A model generated the notes under the pieces. It had not been told where the DNA came from. It worked only from the letters and a program-made list of their open reading frames with translations, and ran no database searches. The position numbers and the translations under genes were made by a program. From Strongylocentrotus purpuratus (taxonomy: Eukaryota > Echinodermata > Echinoidea > Camarodonta > Strongylocentrotidae), in the NCBI RefSeq assembly GCF_000002235.5, contig NW_022145612.1, forward strand, positions 62,027,304 to 62,091,303: a DNA stretch of 64,000 nucleotides, in the 5' to 3' direction. Positions 1-11,890 of this stretch are shown here, one piece after another (the first letter of the stretch is position 1; each line of letters begins with the position of its first letter).

Positions 1-44
1 AATATATATATATATATATATATATATACACCTTTTCTATAGTT

Positions 45-120
45 ATAATAATAATAATAATACGAAAAATGTATATAGCGCTTGTGACATAAATTTTCAA
101 AGCGCTCTACACAAATCAAG
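45..120. repeat. Dispersed (AAT)n + TATAGCGC repeat, copy 1
   Basis: An (AAT/ATA)n run is followed by TATAGCGC, then GTGACATAA, then AAGCGCT about 30 bases on. The same order of motifs recurs at 3495, 4275, 7680, 11826 and 51790, so it is an old interspersed family, possibly MITE- or SINE-like. I see no terminal repeats that decide its class. Confidence 0.5.
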
Positions 121-1355
121 ATTACTTCAAGAAAAATAAATAATAGAATTAACATTACTTAAATTACCAAGAGGATCAAACATTACTAGCATTACTAAAG
201 AAATCAGCATAACATGTAAATTCCTTGGAAAGTTAAAATATTACATGTGTATCATTATATTAATAATAGTAACAAGTTAAAAGACATATTGTAGGCATTG
301 TAATACTAATTCAAACTTATTTAATAGTTATTTCGGTTATAGTATAGTACTCGGCAACATCAAGATTCCCCAATGACTATATACATTTTCTTTCTTGTAC
401 ACGTATGAATCAAAATCATCACCATAATAATGATTATGGATAATCTAGGCTTCAGGACTACAACTTTCCACAATTGATGTACCTTCTGGTATTTATGTTG
501 AATTAATGTGAGAATGCTTTTGAAGATTGAATGTTTGATATTATTTTAAAAAGGTGGCACAATGAGCGAGTTTATTTTCGTTAGGTTAATGGATTTTCAT
601 GCAATTTCTAACATATCACAGATCAATTTCGCGAATCATTACTCAAGTTCGAATGACTTGGCATGCCTTTGTAAGTTATGTAGATCTTTAACTTGAATGA
701 AATGTTCATTTAACTTTATTTGTGCATTCGAAGGTCCATTAAAGGTCAGAATGGTTTAAAATCAAGTTAGAGTGATTTTTTTGTTCGATTTTTGGCGGAA
801 TGTAAGTAAACAAATTTTATCAATGATTCTCCAATCCTTAAAGTAATTTAGAAAAATAACAGCTGTTAACCAACCTATACTGTCTTTCAATTTGATAGGA
901 AATCCATTACCTTTAAAAGCCCCACTGCACTAAGTATAGCTCCTTTAATTTCCTCAAACAAAATGTCAATGTGCCTTACAGAGTGTGCTGCCTGCTCAGT
1001 CATCCTACTATTATGTTTACGGTCACACTTTAAACAAACAAAAAAGAGCTATTAAGGGGTGTGTACTTTCAATAATTAATAATTCCAATTAAAACTTCTT
1101 TTCTTTTTAAACCATAATGAAACAAACATATTTTTTAACAATGATTAGGTTTCTGTCTCTCGCAATTAAGGCTGCTTGAAATCAGTTATGCATAGTCATG
1201 TAAAAGAGAAAACAGTTTTTTTGTCAATGATGTGTACATTGTCCAAAGTGTAATGTGGGATTATTGAATAACTTATTCCTATATCTGGGTTTCATTTTTA
1301 TTCAGGAGACACCCTGCATATCCCATTCTCCAACCCCTCCCCGCGCAGCCTCACA

Positions 1356-1392
<37 letters not shown>

Positions 1393-3494
1393 GTACTCAG
1401 ATCCCTATTTACCTCTGCGAAGATTAAGGATGAGACAGAAAAAAGGAGGAAGAGAAATACAAGAATGACACGCAGAACAGACAAATAAGGGGGGGGGGGT
1501 GAAGAAGAAGAAGGGGAAAACATAGACGTTAGATCACTTAGCTATCGTTCACATATCGAATGACAAATCTTTTAGCTGTGCGGCATTATTGGATTCAAGA
1601 TGTGTAAAGCTAAGATTGTACTAACAGAAAGCTTTCCCACCAGATGTTTCCTTCAGAAAACGAATGCATAATGCAAGTGCATAATTCTTAGTCTAAGGCC
1701 ACTTTAGAAAGAAACGCTCATGCTTAGACATGGTGTATATACTGTCATGTATGCAGAAAAGTGTCAATAATCAGGCAGCTATTAGTGATCGACTTTTAAT
1801 CTAAATAGGCCGTATGACCATTCACTTGATCTATTTATGGCATGGTCGCGTGACAGGAGTCAGGGGATGACCTGCTTCCATTGAAGATACCAATCAAATT
1901 AATATGAATTTACTGTCTTGAGTTTCTCCTATATACGCTGAAAGTATGGAGAAATATCCTCATATTTAAGGAAATTTTGTGGGTGGCATATACCATTTAA
2001 GGTTCGCTAAAAAGAAAAGACCCTCATGGGCGTACAAATGGTAAAAAGCTAGGCTTGGGATGTATTGCAAGAGAATGCCTAAGCGCATTCGTGAATTGAC
2101 TTTGTACATTTTTATTTCACTTTGTTCAAATGCCACTAATCTTAACATGATGACGTAATTTTCGTCAGCATGTCATTTCTACAAATTTCAAACATTCAAA
2201 TCGAATCTCTATGGGTTGTGTACAACAATACGCAAGACTGTAAAATAAAAAGAAAACGAAGGGGTCAACGTTTTTATTTATGTTACACTAATAAGTTTTG
2301 CTTTAAAACTTTACTTTATCTTGGTTGAATAATATTATTAAAGTAATACCAATTTGTTCGTATATTTTAAAACATTTTCAATTTACAACTTTTATTGCTC
2401 TGCAATAGGCTTGTAAATGTATTTTTAATGTAGCGTAGTGTAGTGTCCATCATTCACGAATTAGGCAATTAGTATTTGGATATTTAATAGCGTATATCCT
2501 CTCTGATAAATTTACATTTGTTTATATCAGAAATATGCTTTTATTTAAGATTCAAAATTGATTCTTTTGTACCGTGCTTAAGGCTAACATTGTACCATAC
2601 AGAATTGACAAGTAGATCACATCCGTCTTTTTACCCCGTATGATGCCTCATGCATGCACACGATGACTCACACCTGTTTCTATCTACCTGCCAAGATTAA
2701 ATTTTTAGCATATCACGATCATATCGTCAAGTGACAAATCTAGCCCAAGCACGTTTACATCATTGCATTTATTGGAAGGGATTTAAAGATATTCGGTTGA
2801 TCAAGTTGCAGTCGGCTATCCAAAGTGCATTAACTAGCTTTATACTCTGAAAAATGTCTCCAGAAGGTATAATTCATGATTTCTAAACTTTCTGTCAACA
2901 TTCATTAAAAAAAAAGTGAATTGCAATTCGTAACTGATATCTATAAATGTATGTTCTTCTCATACTTTGAATGGCCAACCCTGAAGAAGTGACCGAGGAT
3001 TACAGGATCTATACCTCTCCTCGTATCATGATGATGTTGATGATGATGGCTAAGAATATCATTTTGAAATTATGCATGTATATATCGATTCTTGTATACA
3101 TAATGTGAACGATATTATTTGATAAAGAATCCCTGTATATCAATAATGTTTTTGTTATATGTAAACAGACCATCGCACACATTACGATACAAATACAACT
3201 GAATGTATATCAAAGTGCAAGATTGGTAGATACGAAGATTAAAAAATGTATATTCTTTCGAATGGAGGTCCAAAATGGTCATCTAAATAGCCATGTATGT
3301 AGGGATATTATCTTGAGAGAAGCTAGACCCGAACTGGACCATCTTACCAATAAGCTGAAATATATCAGTAACCGCCTTTATTTCCGTGTCACAAATTGCA
3401 TCTAAATTATTTTTTCAAGGAAGTTTATATTGTGCTACAAATTCATAACCTAGTAATCCATAACGTTACCCTCATTGATCGATAACTCTCAAGG

Positions 3495-3580
3495 TGATAA
3501 TAATAATATGCAGTTTTTGTATAGCGCATATCACATTATGACATAACGTCTCTAAGTCTATGCGCTTTAAAAAGGACTTT
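3495..3580. repeat. TATAGCGC-type dispersed repeat, copy 2
   Basis: AATAATAAT is followed by TATAGCGCATATCACATTATG and a TATGCGCTTTA block. This is the clearest match to copies 1 and 3. Confidence 0.5.
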
Positions 3581-4274
3581 GGATATTATTAGGCCTACCC
3601 CGGCTTTATAATGTGACCTGTCATAGCTAAGATTTGGTAGTATGAGTAATTGATAAAAGTAAGCTTATGCTCCAGGTTTGTCATATCCACATGCAGGTAA
3701 ATTACATTGCGCTTCAAATTTGTTTTGTTTATGCACTGTTCCTACTATGTATGATATCTCAATGTAACCCACTGAATTTTATTATCTGTAAACAATTATT
3801 TTACATCGTGAATAAACAAAACAAACAAACCTCAAAGTTGAAAATATGCATCTAGATTCACTACTCATGGATACTCATGATACTCTGATAATAATGAGGG
3901 TAAATTGGGATTTATCCACATCAACAAAAGAGTGTTTAGAAAATTAATAATGTGTTTAAACTACTGGGTGAAAATAGACAACAAAATTCCCCTTAAATTT
4001 GAAAATTAATTTTACAAACTCCTCTCCACACACTTGTAGTCACCTCGTTTTCTCTTGTAAATGACCAGTTGAAAACATGTTAAGGACCTCGCATGAATGA
4101 TTGCTTGGTGTCTACTGTAGGCTTACCAACGGTAAAAAAGAACCACTAAATTTACTTAATACATTTCCACCTTCATAAGACCTATATGATTTGACACATT
4201 GCTGTTTAGTGTATTGCACACCACCCATGTGAATCATTTGCATATAAAATCATTGTTATAAACATGTAACATAT

Positions 4275-4410
4275 ATTAATAATAATAATAATAATCCGGT
4301 TTTTTATATAGCGCTCAATACACCGATCCAACGATGGGGGGTAATCAATCCTCACATTTGCCAATGTATAGGCCTATATACGGAAATTCAGCTTTAGCGC
4401 TCTTATCAGA
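4275..4410. repeat. TATAGCGC-type dispersed repeat, copy 3
   Basis: (AAT)n is followed by TTTATATAGCGCTCAATACA and, near 4393, TTTAGCGCTCTTA. The spacing is longer than in the other copies. Confidence 0.45.
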
Positions 4411-4489
4411 ACATATAAACGTAAGTTATAATACAAAATATACAAACAATAATAACTTCATGTATACATAATACATATAATAACGAAAC

Positions 4490-4533
<44 letters not shown>

Positions 4534-5284
4534 AGAGTTTTTAAGACATGCTATAAAAGAATAGAGAGATGAACAATGCCTTATTGAATTTGGTAAGGAA
4601 ATGAAATGAAATGATTGTGACAATATGATTTATTTTGGATAAAGTTTATACATCTTTTCAGAACTTTATTGAAGGATCTGTAAAGGCATAGAAATTGATA
4701 TATAGACTATAATATATTTATAAAATTATAGAAATATGAATATACCTCAAAGGTATACCAACACTTGTAGTGCATGCAAGACAGCTGTGGATTCCGCGCA
4801 TAGAACCAAGACCCTTGAGAGAAGTCTTTCTTGTCTAGACAGGATGAGTTCAAAATGGCGTTTACAGGAAGGAAGCTATCATTGCAAAACCCGCCTTAAA
4901 TCATATCTGCACTAGTTTGGCCAGGGGGGATTAGACCTCCCTGCATGGTCACTGACAGGTGGTTATCTCATCAAATCAGCATTCAATTAACATAAGAAAA
5001 AGGGGACCATGGGGGACTAATGGTCACCGATTAGGCATTGTTTGTTAAATAGAGGGCGCAAGTAGCTATAAGTTGTGCAGTGGGGCTTAAATAAAGCTTT
5101 TGCGTAGTGTCAGGGCACGGGGAAAATGATATGTAGATAATTATATATAAAACACATTTTTTAAAACTTTTTACAATCTTACATTTAAGCGAGCAAGGAA
5201 AAGAAAACAGTACGTATAGGCTATGCATATCCATTGTGAGTGTCTTTAGCCGAGTTTCCATGTTATAGTCGCTTTCGAGAGAAA

Positions 5285-6020
5285 GAAGTAAAAATAACTC
5301 GCATGGTCGGAAGGGAACAATTTGGTTTTGTCAAGGATGCGAGCACAAGAAATGCAATATTTGTGGTTAGAAATATAACGGAGAGAGAGAGCAGTCGAAA
5401 TGCAGAAGGATGTGTAAATGTGAAACTGAAAGAAGAGATTATTAAACAAGTCTCCTCATTTAACTGCCTCGGCAGCATGATCACCGAGGATGCCAGATGT
5501 GAGACAGAGATCAAGAGAAGGAGAGCTCTCGCTAAATCTGCGTTTTCAAAGTTAGGCAAATTTTTGAAAAATCGCACAATGGGTATGAGGACCAGAATAA
5601 GAGTACTGAATTGTTACATCTACCCAGTACTTATGAAACGTTAGTCTCTGATACTAAAAAAGCGTTTGGAAAGTTGCGAAATGTGATTTTTAAGAAGAAT
5701 GATGAAAATTCCTTGGACTGACAAAGTTAGTGATAAGGAAGTTATTAGAAGAGCAGGAGTACAAAGGAAAATGATAAGTGAGATGTTGATTAGGCAGTTG
5801 AAGTTCATGGGTCACATTGCACGTAAAGAAGGCCTAGAGAATCTTGCTTTGACAGGGAAATTGTGGGAAGGAGGAGTAGGGAAGAAAGAGGATACTTTGG
5901 ATGGACAGTCTGCAGAAATTGTTAAAAGAGAGAGAGAGAGGAATGAAAGAACTGGGAGTGGTGCTAATAGAGAAGGCTAGGAGCCGAGGGGTGTGGAACA
6001 AAGTCAATCGATATGGCACC
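5285..6020 (+). mobile_element. LINE remnant (RTE-like reverse transcriptase)
   Basis: The + strand reads as the back half of a non-LTR reverse transcriptase. The start is a finger block (EQFGFVKDASTRNAIF, RNITER), then the thumb/C-terminal block (FNCLGSMITEDARCETEIKR, AKSAFSKL, RVLNCYIYPVLM), then in another frame ESCEMWFLRRMMKIPWTDKV, VQRKMISE and FMGHIARKEGLENLALTG. The end near 6016 (NRYGT-like) matches the usual C-terminus of such proteins. The palm with the catalytic YxDD is missing: the finger block joins the post-palm block directly, so a large internal deletion has occurred. A stop and frame change near 5641 also break it. The clade is judged from remembered consensus (RTE or a close relative) and is tentative. 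Confidence 0.75.
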
Positions 6021-6026
6021 TAGAGA

Positions 6027-6057
<31 letters not shown>

Positions 6058-6058
6058 T
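6016..6058. repeat. (GA)n microsatellite
   Basis: A nearly pure GA run at the 3' end of the LINE remnant. Confidence 0.9.
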
Positions 6059-6236
6059 CGCTGATTCTAAGAAATATACCAATTCACCATTAACTTGCAG
6101 GTAATCATGGTCAGAGAGACAGCTCATGGGATGGTTGGAGCGGCATCCAGTTTTACAAATATAGATTTTGACGTCGTTAATATTTAAAAAAAAACTTTGC
6201 CAGAGGAGAGGGGAGGGGGGCGCCAACTGGGGTCCG

Positions 6237-6625
6237 CTCGCTATTCATAAGGACCGCTCTTCATAGTTTGAGAAAAGGGTCATTATTCATAGGGGTCATT
6301 ATTCATAAGGACCGCTATTCAAAATTAAAGAGGAGCGTCGCTATTCATATTATGAGGAGAGGGTCCCTATTCATAATTGAAGAAGAGGGTCGCTATTCAT
6401 GACAGGAGAAGAGGGTCGCTATTCATGCTATCCGTACTGTGAATAGTGACTCTGGTTTCGTATTATGAATAGCGGTCCTTAAGATTAAGGACCTTCAACA
6501 TGAATTATGAATAGCGACCCTCATCTCACATTATGAACAGTGGTCCTTATTTATAACGGCCCTTAAGCCTTTATGAAAAGTGACCCCCTTTCCGTTTATG
6601 ATTTGCGGTCCTTATGACTAGCGAG
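6237..6625. mobile_element. Inverted-repeat (foldback) element with repeated GGTCGCTATTCAT units
   Basis: The left end CTCGCTATTCATAAGGACC pairs with the right end GGTCCTTATGACTAGCGAG with one mismatch. The left half holds six or more degenerate copies of a unit close to GAGGGTCGCTATTCAT. The right half holds the same unit in reverse complement (ATGAATAGCGACC, ATGAATAGCGGTCC). The axis lies near 6430-6450. This is a foldback or MITE-like element. No coding capacity and no clear target duplication were seen. Confidence 0.7.
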
Positions 6626-7035
6626 GTTACCATCATCAAGGGCAGGAATCAAATTCGAATTAAGAGTTTAATGTTGTTTTTACTCTTGAACGAAATTTGA
6701 TGGATATCAATCTACTGCATACACGTACACTGGGAAGAGTTCGATAGGGGTAGCGGAGAAAGTTTCTAGACAATCCACTGCATACACACCGGGATGAATA
6801 GGGATACCTAAGAAAGCTTGGGATTTGAGATCCTACAAGGTATATAATGTTCTCATTTTTAAAGTTGAATGGGTTTCCCCTCCCATCCCGGGAAATAAAA
6901 TGAGATAGAATAAAACTGTTTAGAACTTGTCCACTTTCCAAGACACCGGTCGGTGATAAACTTTAGTTGATAAGTACACAATCAATTGCTAAGATTAAAC
7001 ACATATTTATTTGTTTGCTCTTCTCTCGCTTGCAG
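6626..7035. other. Upstream of the visible EMI gene exons
   Basis: No exon was identified. The EMI gene needs a first exon with a signal peptide ending in codon phase 2 somewhere upstream. I found no convincing candidate here or further up. Confidence 0.4.
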
Positions 7036-7137
7036 TCGGATGGACACAGTTGTTACATCAACAATGCAGAGCAGAATAGTTCCATATAACGGAGACTGTT
7101 CATGGCTCCACCATAATGCAGGATGTGTAGTGTACAA
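7036..7137 (+). CDS. EMI protein exon a (EMI N-terminal half)
   Basis: The acceptor is CTTGCAG and the donor AA|GTAAGT. One base completes an upstream codon, then RMDTVVTSTMQSRIVPYNGD and CSWLHHNAGCVVY follow; the exon ends in phase 2. The ATG inside it could be a start only if the protein lacks a signal peptide, which would be unusual for an EMI protein. Confidence 0.75.
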
Positions 7138-10100
7138 GTAAGTTTATTTTTTTTTGTAATTAATAAGGTCTCTACATAGTGAAATTTATAAATTATTCTT
7201 CGACCGGGCAGTTCTGCCTTTCTCCGTTTAAGTGAGCATGCATAGCTCCGGCAATTATTTCGCGGTAATTCCTTAACACGAATTTAATCCCAGTTATTTC
7301 TGATTTGTATTGCCGTCTTTTGGATAAAGAATATAGGTTGTGTCCGTTACAAGCAACAAATTCTATTACGTTCGAGCCTACATAGCAATATTTTGTATTC
7401 TTTTTTTTTGCTTTAAATATGAGAACATGTTTTCTCTAAAAACGAATAGGTTTATTGGCATATCTTGAATTTTCTGGACGATGGGGGAAGGGATGTTGGC
7501 TTGGGCCTCTTGGTCCGCCATTCTGGTTTGTGAAAATCTCACTGGCTTTATGATAGTTTTCCAATTACCAAAGAGAAAAGAGGAAAGATGAGAAGAGAAA
7601 AGGAAGGGGTTCTCGCACTAAAGTGACGGAAAGGGGCGATTGATTACGCTGTCTTCTAATAATTAGCTGCTATAAATGATATTGATAATACAAGTAAGGT
7701 ACCTTTAAAGCGCACTCGCTGACGACATAAGTTACTCTAGGCGCTACAATAGTTATCTGTAAATATCAATCACTTATAAATAAATGTATCAGAAGTGGAA
7801 AGGGTGCTTATGAGGGTTTACATATTATCTTCCAAGGTATGAGGTTATACGATTGCAGATTCGAACAACCTGACGACTAGTATAGCTACGTATCTAAGGT
7901 TTAACAAATTGTTATTAATGTGATCTTCCCATGACTGGAGTATATACACACAGCAAATGACGATTACAACACATTTAATCATGAGTCAAATCAAGATCAA
8001 GAACGCATTTCATTGAATAACTGAAGTTATTTTGAATGTACATTAATTCTTACATATTATTTGCAGAGTAACATTTCAACCAGTATACAGGATAACTACG
8101 AAGTTGATTTACGATACGGAATTTAAATGCTGTCATGGTTGGAGGAGAGTTGGTCAGAAGTGTGAAAGAGGTATGATCTTAGATCATTCACAAGTATTTC
8201 CTCGTTTCATTAATATTGACCTTTCATTATACATGCAATTAAGTCTTTCCTAATATAATTATTTTCGTTTTATGCGTAACTTTGATGACTATTACATTCA
8301 CAGGTACTCTCACCCATAATAATCTTAATAATTCAATGGTCATCGGGTAAATCTTCATAGATTTTTGAAGAACATTTCCATTAAAAATTTCAAGTTATTA
8401 CCTAATTTGATAACAGATGACAGACGTTATGACTGGCAAAATCATCTATAAAGTTTGAAATATCACTAACTGAAAGGCAAAATCTTGTCTCAGAAGTTCA
8501 GCGAATAATGCTTCTGTTTTGCTATGCGGATGTTTCTCAAAGTGGAAACACAATCCTACTTTAGAAATGCTTTTACGAGGTGGATCATCATTGTATTTGT
8601 ATTTTTCGAGCTCAAATACGCTGGAAGTGCTCCTTTTGATTTTTAGAAACCTTCGCATGACGTGATTACATGAAATCAAATTGAATTGTATCAAATCAAA
8701 TAGGCAATGAGGGACTTCTACTGGAATTAGACCAACAGGAGATCGTAGTTATGGATGTAGGCCTGTCACAAACAAAAATCATCCAATCATCTCTCAATTC
8801 ATAAGGTCCGGGAAGGAAAGGACAATATCTCTTTTGTGTAGTGGCGTCGGGAATTCGAACTTTAAATAAATTCATTTTACACAATCATAATAATGTCTAT
8901 TCATTTATTTGGACCTAATTTCATGAATGTCCGAATACTCCTGTTCAACAAACTGTTATGACTTGTCACGATTAAGTCTACCCTTTGTACAGTCTTCCTC
9001 AGTATTGATTACTAATCAAATGTTTCATATTGATGGAATTAGAATTACTTTTGAAGGATTTTTAAATAAAAGAATTTAAAAAAGGTATTTCTCATTATTA
9101 CCTTCCCCATAGTTCACATAAGCGTGTCAGAACCTCCGCAAGGCCCGCTCGGACCCGAAGTGCCCAGATATCCATTTCAGCCTGGCCTAGGTGGAAGAGG
9201 ACAAAGGAAAAGTCCTGGAATAGGCCAGAGAGGATTTGGACCTGGTGCATTCAAACCAAGGCCCGGATTTGGTCCACCAAAGGCAACCCCATCGGAAAGC
9301 CCAGGTAATGGGCGTGGACCAGGCGGGGGACCACAATTCAATCCAAGGCCTGGATTTAGACCAGGAACTGATGGAGGGTTTGGGCCAAGAACAGAAACAG
9401 GAGTTGGCGGTGGTGGACCTAGTGTTGGAACAGATCCTGGATATGGATTTCGTGTTACACAGATTCCTGAATACCCTGGTGGACCACATTATCCTCAAGG
9501 TCCTCAAGGTCCTCAGTATGGAGGGCCACCATTGACACCAAATCCCCCTGGATCTCGCGGTCATAATGGGGTTAATGCTGGCAGGGGGCAACCAAATAAT
9601 GCAGGTCCAGGAAATGGCGTTAAACCAGGTGTAAATCCGGGTAGATTCCCAGATCGAGCAAAAGGGCAAGGACCTGCAGAAGAAGATAAAAATGGAAGTG
9701 GACATTTGAACACGAAGACATCAGGTGGAAGTACTAGCGTTGTAACCATTATGGGTGCTCTACTTGGTGTCTTTGGAATATTTGGAGCCGGTGCTATATT
9801 AATGATGTACCTTAGTAGGAGACGAGATTCATCAGGACGAGGGAGTGTTCGACTCAGAAGGTCCTCATTGAGGTGAGTAGGAGACAGAGGGAGATTCATA
9901 ATAACTGAACTATTTGGATAGCCCCTATCGAAATGATGATTACTACTTCTATACTAATGATAATAATACTAGCAATAGTATTAATAATATTGATGGTAAT
10001 AACAATAATGATGATAGTGAGAAAAGTAATGATCATTAGCTTTGAAGGCCTTGTGATCCATTCCAATAGAAATTAACGAAATGCTGCAGCGGCGCACGAA

Positions 10101-10485
10101 ACGTCGTGATCTTTCTTGCGAGACAAACAAATATCACTAGCGATATTATTTTTGATACTACATCCGCAATGAGTAATATATTTAGCAAAGAGACTTTATT
10201 TAGTAGTATTAATCGTCGTAAAAGATAAACACGCAAAAAAAGTACCATGGGTATATTTCTCAGCTTTTAAGAGCAATCAAAATAGGGTTAAATAATTTAC
10301 ATTGAAGTTACAGAAGATTTATGGACAGGTCATTGACCTTTGACCTGTACATATAGATGTTAGTTTTAATCAAACTATGCATGCCTCTGTTTCTTTTGAT
10401 TTCTTTCAGAGACGCGGCAGGACGTGATTCAGCTGAGGCGCACAAATCATGGAAATTCTCGATTTATCAGTTCCGTCTGCAATGA
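7036..10485 (+). CDS. EMI-domain single-pass membrane protein (3' four exons)
   Basis: Visible exons are 7036-7137, 8067-8170, 9131-9872 and 10410-10485. All junctions are GT-AG and keep one reading frame (phases 2, 1, 2). They encode about 340 residues ending in TGA. Exons 1-2 read as an EMI domain: a Cys pair (GDCSW, AGCVVY), then VTFQPVYRITTKLIYDTEF and KCCHGWRRVGQKCER, the CC-GW-G-C signature that closes EMI domains of emilins, multimerins and MEGF/PEAR proteins. Exon 3 gives about 190 residues rich in Pro and Gly with only scattered G-X-Y triplets, then a ~25-residue hydrophobic helix (VVTIMGALLGVFGIFGAGA) and a basic stop-transfer (SRRRDSS). The tail is Arg/Ser-rich. The first intron leaves a phase-2 start, so the signal-peptide exon lies upstream and is not seen. 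No EGF repeats, C1q domain or coiled coil were found, so I assign no named orthologue. Likely role (inference): cell-surface adhesion or matrix contact. Confidence 0.8.
7138..8066. other. Intron of the EMI gene
   Basis: No exon is visible. A degenerate TATAGCGC-type repeat with AAAGCGC and AGGCGCTA motifs lies at about 7680-7745. Confidence 0.6.
8067..8170 (+). CDS. EMI protein exon b (EMI C-terminal half)
   Basis: The acceptor is TTTGCAG and the donor GAG|GTATGA. It reads VTFQPVYRITTKLIYDTEF followed by KCCHGWRRVGQKCER, the most diagnostic part of the EMI domain. It ends in phase 1. Confidence 0.85.
8171..9130. other. Intron of the EMI gene
   Basis: Nothing coding or repeat-like was recognised. 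The acceptor is the AG at 9129-9130. The nearer AG at 9121-9122 would put the exon in a frame that soon meets a stop. Confidence 0.55.
9131..9872 (+). CDS. EMI protein exon c (Pro/Gly-rich stalk and transmembrane helix)
   Basis: It begins EPPQGPLGPEVPRYPF and carries repeated PRPGF/GPG motifs (FKPRPGFGPP, FNPRPGFRPG), PQGPQGPQYGG and many lone G-P pairs. A short acidic and polar spacer (EEDKNGSGHLN) precedes the membrane helix and SRRRDSSGRGSVRLRRSS. The donor is TTGAG|GTGAGT. Confidence 0.85.
10410..10485 (+). CDS. EMI protein exon d (C-terminus)
   Basis: The acceptor is TTCTTTCAG. It reads RDAAGRDSAEAHKSWKFSIY then QFRLQ and TGA. No PDZ-binding or ITAM motif was seen in the tail. Confidence 0.75.
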
Positions 10486-10517
10486 TGTATATTCAGTCGG
10501 TTGGATTTAGTTGAGTC

Positions 10518-10523
10518 AATAAA
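10518..10523 (+). promoter_or_regulatory. Polyadenylation signal AATAAA of the EMI gene
   Basis: A canonical AATAAA lies 33 bases after the stop codon, with a T-rich stretch following. Confidence 0.6.
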
Positions 10524-10645
10524 GTTATAATAGTTCCCTTCCTTTAAGTTCATAATATATTGTAGAAATGTGTTCTGTTCAAATAGAATTATACCGCAGA
10601 GACGGATGTGTAGGGATGAAGTCCCGGGCCTTCACAAAAGTATCT

Positions 10646-11195
10646 TCTATACGGGGTGTCTCTAAGAAATGAAATTAGTAATTAGCTATCCTCAATGAAA
10701 TCGCAGGTAATTCATTTATAATGCTGAAATAGCATCTCTTAAACTATGTGTGAATTCTGACACAAGGATCTAACTCAAATTACAAAGATTTGAATGTTTT
10801 AGTTACACATGCCATTTTTCAAATCTATTCTCAGAGGATTTATGAACATTGCTTAACATGTCCTTTATCTTTTTCTACATAATTCAATTTGATTTTAATT
10901 GACCGTTATATCTCCATAAAACAGACACTAAAGACATTAATTTGTCGTAATTTTTGGTTTAAAATAGTTATATTGACATTCATCTTGATTGTAAATACCC
11001 CTCAGGTAATAAGAATTGGAGTTAATTTGAGGTAATAAACATTTTGTTGTTTTAGCGTAGATCCTTGTACCATTCAATTAAATATTAGAACGTACTAAAA
11101 TATTTCTTACGAAATTTCATTGAAAATGGTCAATCAGTTTTCAAGATGCTAATCAAACTCTCTTTCCATTTCATGGGACACGTACCCCGTATAGA
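10646..11195. mobile_element. TIR element (about 550 bp), ends TCTATACGGGGT
   Basis: The left end TCTATACGGGGT and the right end ACCCCGTATAGA are exact reverse complements (12 bp). The similarity extends inward, imperfectly, to a block with ATGAAAT on each side. There is no open frame, so it is a non-autonomous DNA transposon. A target duplication could not be fixed. Confidence 0.6.
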
Positions 11196-11434
11196 AATCT
11201 AACAGTCGCGAGCGAAACGACTGTGCAATATTTTTGACAATTTTTAGTATAGTGAAATTAGAAAGATTACAGGACCCGGCACCCCGCTGCCCGAATATGA
11301 GGGTACTCGGGATATTCTCGCTTCCCAAATAATCATTTGAGCACCTCGCTGCCAGAATTTGAGGTAGTGGTTGCCCGAAGATCGGTAATTTTAAAGTCCT
11401 CGCCTCCTACGTATTAATAATACATTATGATATT

Positions 11435-11825
11435 CAGGCGCGTACGCAGGATTTTTTCAAGGGGGGGGGGGGGGGGGTTTAACATTTTTAAATCGGGCCG
11501 AAAATTTCGCATCGACTCAGCCAGCCGCTGAATAAGCGGGGGGGGGGGGGGGGGGGTTAAGAGGACACTTTTTTTTTTTTTTTGGTCTCGAAATTTGAAA
11601 AATTGACATTTTGCTCCGATGGGGGGAGGGGGTAAGGTCGCCTTTTTTAGGTCAGCCATGGGAATAATTTTTAATTTTTTTTTTTTTTTTTTTTTATTAT
11701 TAGAAAAAAAAGGAAAAAAAACCCAAAGGGGGGGGGGGGGGGTTTAGGGGGTTTATACACATAAAAATACCAAAGGGGGGGGGGGGGGTTTAACCCCCCA
11801 AACATCCCCCCTGCGTACGCGCCTG
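11435..11825. mobile_element. hAT-like MITE, ends CAGGCGCGTACGCAGG
   Basis: The left end CAGGCGCGTACGCAGG matches the right end CCTGCGTACGCGCCTG exactly in reverse complement. It is flanked by ATGATATT (11427-11434) and ATGATAAT (11826-11833), an 8-bp target duplication with one mismatch, as expected for hAT. The inside is G runs, T runs and a CATCGACTCAGCCAGC core that recurs in unrelated-looking elements at about 40574-40606 and 53936-53950. It has no coding capacity. Confidence 0.8.
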
Positions 11826-11890
11826 ATGATAATAAGTATTTCTATAGCGCCGTCTATCTATAGATATTCTATTCCGAGGCGCACTAAGTA
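11826..11890. repeat. TATAGCGC-type dispersed repeat, copy 4
   Basis: ATAATAAG then TCTATAGCGCCGTC and GAGGCGCACTA. The hAT-like MITE has inserted at its left edge. Confidence 0.45.

Larger units (their letters stand above)
1..5230. other. Intergenic, no gene seen
   Basis: No coding exon could be supported on either strand. The stretch is AT-rich, opens with an (AT)n run, and holds a (CA)n run at about 1359-1390, a G run near 1490 and a (TA)n run at about 4492-4535. Three copies of a dispersed repeat with a TATAGCGC core are listed separately. Short open frames here show no recognisable family. Confidence 0.6.
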
